Source: JBLIRR01 sp049472395 (GTDB lineage Bacteria; SZUA-182; DTGQ01; JBLIRR01). Taken from it: a DNA stretch of 64,000 bases. The notes beneath the pieces were generated by a model that had not been told where the DNA came from, did not search any database, and saw nothing but the letters and a program-made list of their open reading frames with translations. Location: assembly GCA_049472395.1 (NCBI GenBank), contig JBLIRR010000022.1:1-64000 (forward strand), in the 5' to 3' direction. Below, one piece after another: positions 60,915 to 64,000 of this stretch. The first letter of the stretch is position 1, and each line of letters starts with the position of its first letter. The position numbers and the translations under genes were made by a program.

Positions 60915-61403
60915 TTATACATTATTTTTAATCTTTTGTATATACTCATCAATACGAAACTTTGATTTACACCGATTATAACTCATAAAAGGTATTTTCC
61001 CAAAAATAGGCCTCTCACCCCAAGGCCGGTCATGCACCCCGCCTATCGACTAGGCAATCCCCACATATCCATTAGGGTCCCTGCCGTCAAGTTCATATTT
61101 ATCGTTCAGATAGATGGCTATTCTCTGGGCATCTTCCGGACTGCCCGTCCATTCGAGGATCTTTTTGCCCCAATACATTCTCATATACCCATGCATCTTT
61201 CCTCCGTTCATCATTTGCATTTGCGCGGCATTCCAAAGCATATCATGTGTCGACGCCTGTTCAAATTCCTCCATAGAATAAATATACGGCCGCTTGTCTT
61301 TGCGGTGTGTATTCAGAGTCCGTTGTGCCCACTGAGGAAATCCCTCGAAATTATCATAGTTTTTATTATAAAAGCAAAAATTACTTTTAGTTATAGTGTG
61401 GCT
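60915..61403 (-). pseudogene. phrB: Class II photolyase remnant, N-terminus missing, in-frame TAG
   Basis: Only the C-terminal quarter of a class II CPD photolyase is present. Readable parts are NFCFYNKNYDNFEGFPQWAQ, THDMLWNAAQMQM, GKMHGYMRMYWGKKILEW and YELDGRDPNGYVGIA. There a TAG (61050-61052) replaces the Trp of the family's GIAWSIGGVHDRPW. The frame then continues as SIGGVHDRPWGERPIFGKIP to a TAA at 60915-60917. The upstream 300 or so residues are absent, because the neighbouring phosphoesterase gene ends at the junction (61404). This is a decayed gene, and the nonsense codon adds to an earlier deletion. Confidence 0.9.
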
Positions 61404-62528
61404 TTATGCGTATATACCAGGCTCCTTCTTAAGTGGAGTAAGTGATTTTAATGGAATATGATCAAATGTGATCTCGTTTTTCGGCAGTGTAATGATCGCA
61501 AAATTTCGATCCTTTACCACATCACCAGGATTAAGAATTATCATATTTTCACCCTCTTCGTAAAAGCCATTATGCGTAAAACCAAAAAGGATAAATTCGG
61601 TTTCCGGATATTGGCCTTGCACATTGAGAGAAAGCCGATACATATCAATTTCTGATTTATCAAGCAGATCAGCACCAAGATTGTAACAGACATAAAAATG
61701 ATACCCCTCAATGATAACAACATTATCCTGTGAAGAAATGAGGTGCCAATTTTTTGCCTTATCAAAACACTTTTGATCGGGCCGGAGATTAAAGTAAACC
61801 TCAAACTTATTCAGTTCCGGCCGTCCTATATCTTCGAGGGCAATGTTTCCACAATGAATAATATGGGTAACGTTTTGCTGGTCAAATTCCTCGGCTAATA
61901 GTTTCCAGAATTCTCTATCTACTTGTGAAATATCAAGACTGTCAGAGATAATCCCCAATGTTAAAGGCTTTTTAGAGCTGATCGTTGCGGGTATCCTGGC
62001 AAAAACAATTCGCTCATCTTCTGTATCAACAATGGCATATTCATATCCCCGCCACCTGCCGATTGAATTTTCAACAGCGCCTGGATTGATAAAGTGAATA
62101 AGAGGATTCTGCATAAAAATCTGGTGATGGGTATGCCCAGAGAAGAGATACCTCACCATATCATGATCACGTCTGATGGTATTGAGAGTCTGTAATAGCT
62201 TGGTTTCCGAGCCATACAGAAACTCAAAGGCCCGTTTGTGACCCACATAGATTCTCACATCCTCAAGATCAACAATTCGTTTATCTGGCTGGGTAAAAGT
62301 CCATCCAGGAGGAGCGGTGGTTAATTCAGGCTTATTTTCTCTTACCTGCTCATCGGTAAGGGCACATATAACCGGCAAATTCCCGAATAGCTCTGCTTTT
62401 AAATGCTGAGATAAGATATCCCCGCAATGGATAATAGTGTGCACGTCTTGTTTTTTGAACTCGGCAATTATATACGGCAGAGCATTCATTTTGTCTTTAT
62501 GCGTATCGGATAATACACCTAAGATCAT
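61404..62528 (-). CDS. Tandem metallophosphoesterase (YfcE/MJ0936-like)
   Basis: About 374 residues with two copies of the calcineurin-like fold. Copy 1 is complete: GVLSDTHKD, HCGDI, FSGHTHHQ and NPGAVENS supply the metal ligands. Copy 2 (from about residue 185) is degenerate: IISDSLD, HCGNI, FGFTHNG, NPGDV. Only the first site is likely to be active. I chose the ATG at 62528, preceded by GGGAGAGG, instead of a start 27 codons upstream that would add a hydrophobic stretch without a ribosome site. Likely a phosphodiesterase of unknown substrate. Confidence 0.82.
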   Translation of the reverse strand: MILGVLSDTHKDKMNALPYIIAEFKKQDVHTIIHCGDILSQHLKAELFGNLPVICALTDEQVRENKPELTTAPPGWTFTQPDKRIVDLEDVRIYVGHKRAFEFLYGSETKLLQTLNTIRRDHDMVRYLFSGHTHHQIFMQNPLIHFINPGAVENSIGRWRGYEYAIVDTEDERIVFARIPATISSKKPLTLGIISDSLDISQVDREFWKLLAEEFDQQNVTHIIHCGNIALEDIGRPELNKFEVYFNLRPDQKCFDKAKNWHLISSQDNVVIIEGYHFYVCYNLGADLLDKSEIDMYRLSLNVQGQYPETEFILFGFTHNGFYEEGENMIILNPGDVVKDRNFAIITLPKNEITFDHIPLKSLTPLKKEPGIYA

Positions 62529-62767
62529 TTTCTCCTCTCCCTTAAAATGTAATAAATAAAAAACTATACCATAATCCATTATAAATATGAAGAGACGTTT
62601 TATCTTCAAGACGGTTATGCTCCCTTATAGGATATTAAATAAACCGAATACAGCACATGAAAAAGGGCATTGTGTCCTCCCAAACGACCATACGAGCCGC
62701 AATGATCATCGCTTAATGAGAATAAAACCGCATGTGAATGCTCTTAATTCTTCTTCATTGTAAAAAT
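62529..62767. other. Intergenic region
   Basis: Between the phosphoesterase and the alkaline phosphatase gene, both on the minus strand. No clear terminator or promoter was found. Confidence 0.35.
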
Positions 62768-64000
62768 TCATTCATTTATCAGAATTTCGATTGCATACTG
62801 CGCCCATTCAGTGGTATGAAGCATCCTACTAAATACCTCAGTAGCCTTTTTAGGACCAACAGCTATCAGTGGAACTGGTGTATTTGAATGGGTTCCCGTG
62901 GACCACACGGTGTTTTGTTGCTGTGCTACTACCCTTCCTAAAAGAGCGTTCCGCATTCTCTTATGGTCGTGGTAGAAGGTCTTGAAATCATCAATTTTGG
63001 GCACAATTTTCTTGCCAAGTTTGGGGTGGCCTTCAATATAGTATTCATTTTCTTCTGTGGCTAAAATACGAGAAGCCTCAGACGTGGTAATGGGAAATTC
63101 AGTATGTGCATTGACAATGTCTGCCAAAGCCTCAGGGGTGCGATTATCCTGAGGTAATGCATCAAATGCCTTCATCATTTTCACATAACTCATCTTCTGA
63201 GTATAGATTTTATCGAGAATATCGTAGCTTCCGAAGTTATATTGCGGAGCAAATTCAACTCCACGGAAAAGTTCCCCTGGAAAATTTATGGGTTGTGGGA
63301 CATTTCTCCGAGAAAAACTAAAGCTAAAGCCACCTGTCTCATGGTCTGCCGTTACGATGAGCAGTGTGTCATTTCTCTTCTTCACCCATTCATAAATACA
63401 GGCAAGCGTTTCATCAAATTTGATCAGTTCATGAAGCAATGCTCCCGTATCATTGTCATGAGAAGTCCAATCAATGAGCCCTGATTCAACCAATAAGAAA
63501 AACCCGTTCTCATTCTTAGAGAGAATCCCTAGGGCTTTCATTGTCATCTCTTTTAATGAAGGAATAGTCCTTCCCGGCTCATTCACGTCGAAGTCAATTC
63601 CATAAGGCAGATCTGAGGTACCGAATAAACCGAGCAGTCTATTCCCCTGGGCATACTCTAACTGATCTTTTGTAAAAGCCAAGGTATATCCCAGTTCTAC
63701 GGCTTCATTAAGAAGATTCCGATTATCTTTTCGCTTGGATTGGATCTTCATGTGTCCGCCGGTCAGCTTTTTCAGTTGCTTATTGATGGGAGAGTCTTCA
63801 TTATTAGCCTCTTGAGGTATCCAGTGAAGCAGTCCGGCAGAGAGCATGACATCGACATTGTTATATAAAAGATCAACAGCAATTGCATTTTCTTTGGATC
63901 GATGCGGTTGATGGGAAGCAAAAGCCGCTGGCGTTGCATGAGTGAGGCGGGTGTCGGATACTAGACCGGTGGATTTGCCTATCTTTTTTGCTTTTTCAAG
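62768..64000 (-). CDS. Alkaline phosphatase, partial (runs off the right edge)
   Basis: The C-terminal 400 or so residues of an alkaline phosphatase (PhoA superfamily). The frame continues upstream of the internal Met at 63847 to the window edge, with GKSTGLVSDTRLTHATPAAF matching the family's substrate-site region. Metal-ligand segments FFLLVESGLIDWTSHDND, TLLIVTADHETGGF and VWSTGTHSNTPVPL are visible. The N-terminus with the catalytic Ser lies outside the window. A periplasmic phosphomonoesterase is expected. Confidence 0.9.
   Translation of the reverse strand, partial: LEKAKKIGKSTGLVSDTRLTHATPAAFASHQPHRSKENAIAVDLLYNNVDVMLSAGLLHWIPQEANNEDSPINKQLKKLTGGHMKIQSKRKDNRNLLNEAVELGYTLAFTKDQLEYAQGNRLLGLFGTSDLPYGIDFDVNEPGRTIPSLKEMTMKALGILSKNENGFFLLVESGLIDWTSHDNDTGALLHELIKFDETLACIYEWVKKRNDTLLIVTADHETGGFSFSFSRRNVPQPINFPGELFRGVEFAPQYNFGSYDILDKIYTQKMSYVKMMKAFDALPQDNRTPEALADIVNAHTEFPITTSEASRILATEENEYYIEGHPKLGKKIVPKIDDFKTFYHDHKRMRNALLGRVVAQQQNTVWSTGTHSNTPVPLIAVGPKKATEVFSRMLHTTEWAQYAIEILINE

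Noticed and set aside
61050..61052. TAG in the photolyase remnant as a read-through or pyrrolysine codon
   Set aside because: The family has Trp at this position, the N-terminal three quarters are missing, and no pyrrolysine genes are seen. A nonsense mutation in a dead gene is the simplest view.

Overview
The window looks like a chromosomal piece of an AT-rich, Gram-negative-type bacterium from a poorly studied lineage. The evidence is lipoproteins, a YfhO-type membrane protein, a heptosyltransferase-like enzyme and many exported proteins. Core genes are clearly bacterial: tmk, rplC, lipA/lipB, an rng-rplU-rpmA-obgE cluster and smc. I cannot name the phylum from the sequence alone. Planctomycete, Omnitrophica-like and deltaproteobacterial-type lineages are all possible.

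Layout. 1-7.2 kb: elongator tRNA-Met; an rplC-HAD-tmk operon, with rplC standing outside any ribosomal protein cluster; an exported TPR protein; a secreted Gly/Tyr repeat protein; and a small lipoyl operon (lipoyl carrier, LipB, LipA). 7.2-10.4 kb: RNase E/G, L21, L27, Obg. 10.3-16.0 kb: an odd four-gene A/V-type ATPase operon (I, K, a fused E-A protein, B). The A part has lost the usual catalytic glutamate motif, and no D, F or C gene is adjacent. 16.4-28.5 kb: a secreted protein, an HD-domain protein, a U32 protein, SMC, a 1399-residue secreted propeller-lipase-thrombospondin protein and a small exported protein.

29-47.3 kb is the most interesting region. It holds thirteen small exported proline-rich proteins that I do not recognise. 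They fall into recurring types (called A, B, C, D and E here) and appear to form one superfamily, with a shared central Arg-x-Ala signature and, in A and B, an Asn-Pro-Ala-x(3)-Tyr C-terminal motif. A and B genes always occur as adjacent pairs, four times over. Each pair is preceded by a long leader carrying a conserved RNA-like element and a terminator-like hairpin, and followed by a further inverted repeat. In every one of the thirteen the residue after the predicted signal-peptide cleavage site is Gln. The array ends with a glutaminyl cyclase, the enzyme that converts N-terminal Gln to pyroglutamate, whose own N-terminus carries a version of the family signature. Three very large sulfatase-fold/TPR proteins, with Thr at the nucleophile position, sit inside the array. 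The simplest reading is a surface or extracellular protein system whose subunits are pyroglutamate-capped, with RNA-level control and sulfatase-fold transferases as likely modifying enzymes. Three exported proteins outside the array (4.4, 16.4 and 27.7 kb) also begin with Gln after cleavage.

47.5-64 kb: two PilZ proteins, a phosphodiester glycosidase-like protein, an FmdB-type zinc ribbon, a PAS/sigma-54 activator, a five-gene glycan or lipid cluster (YfhO, radical SAM, GT9, methyltransferase, B12-binding radical SAM), a flavin-fold oxidase, a class II photolyase remnant broken by an in-frame TAG, a double metallophosphoesterase and the C-terminal part of an alkaline phosphatase running off the right edge.
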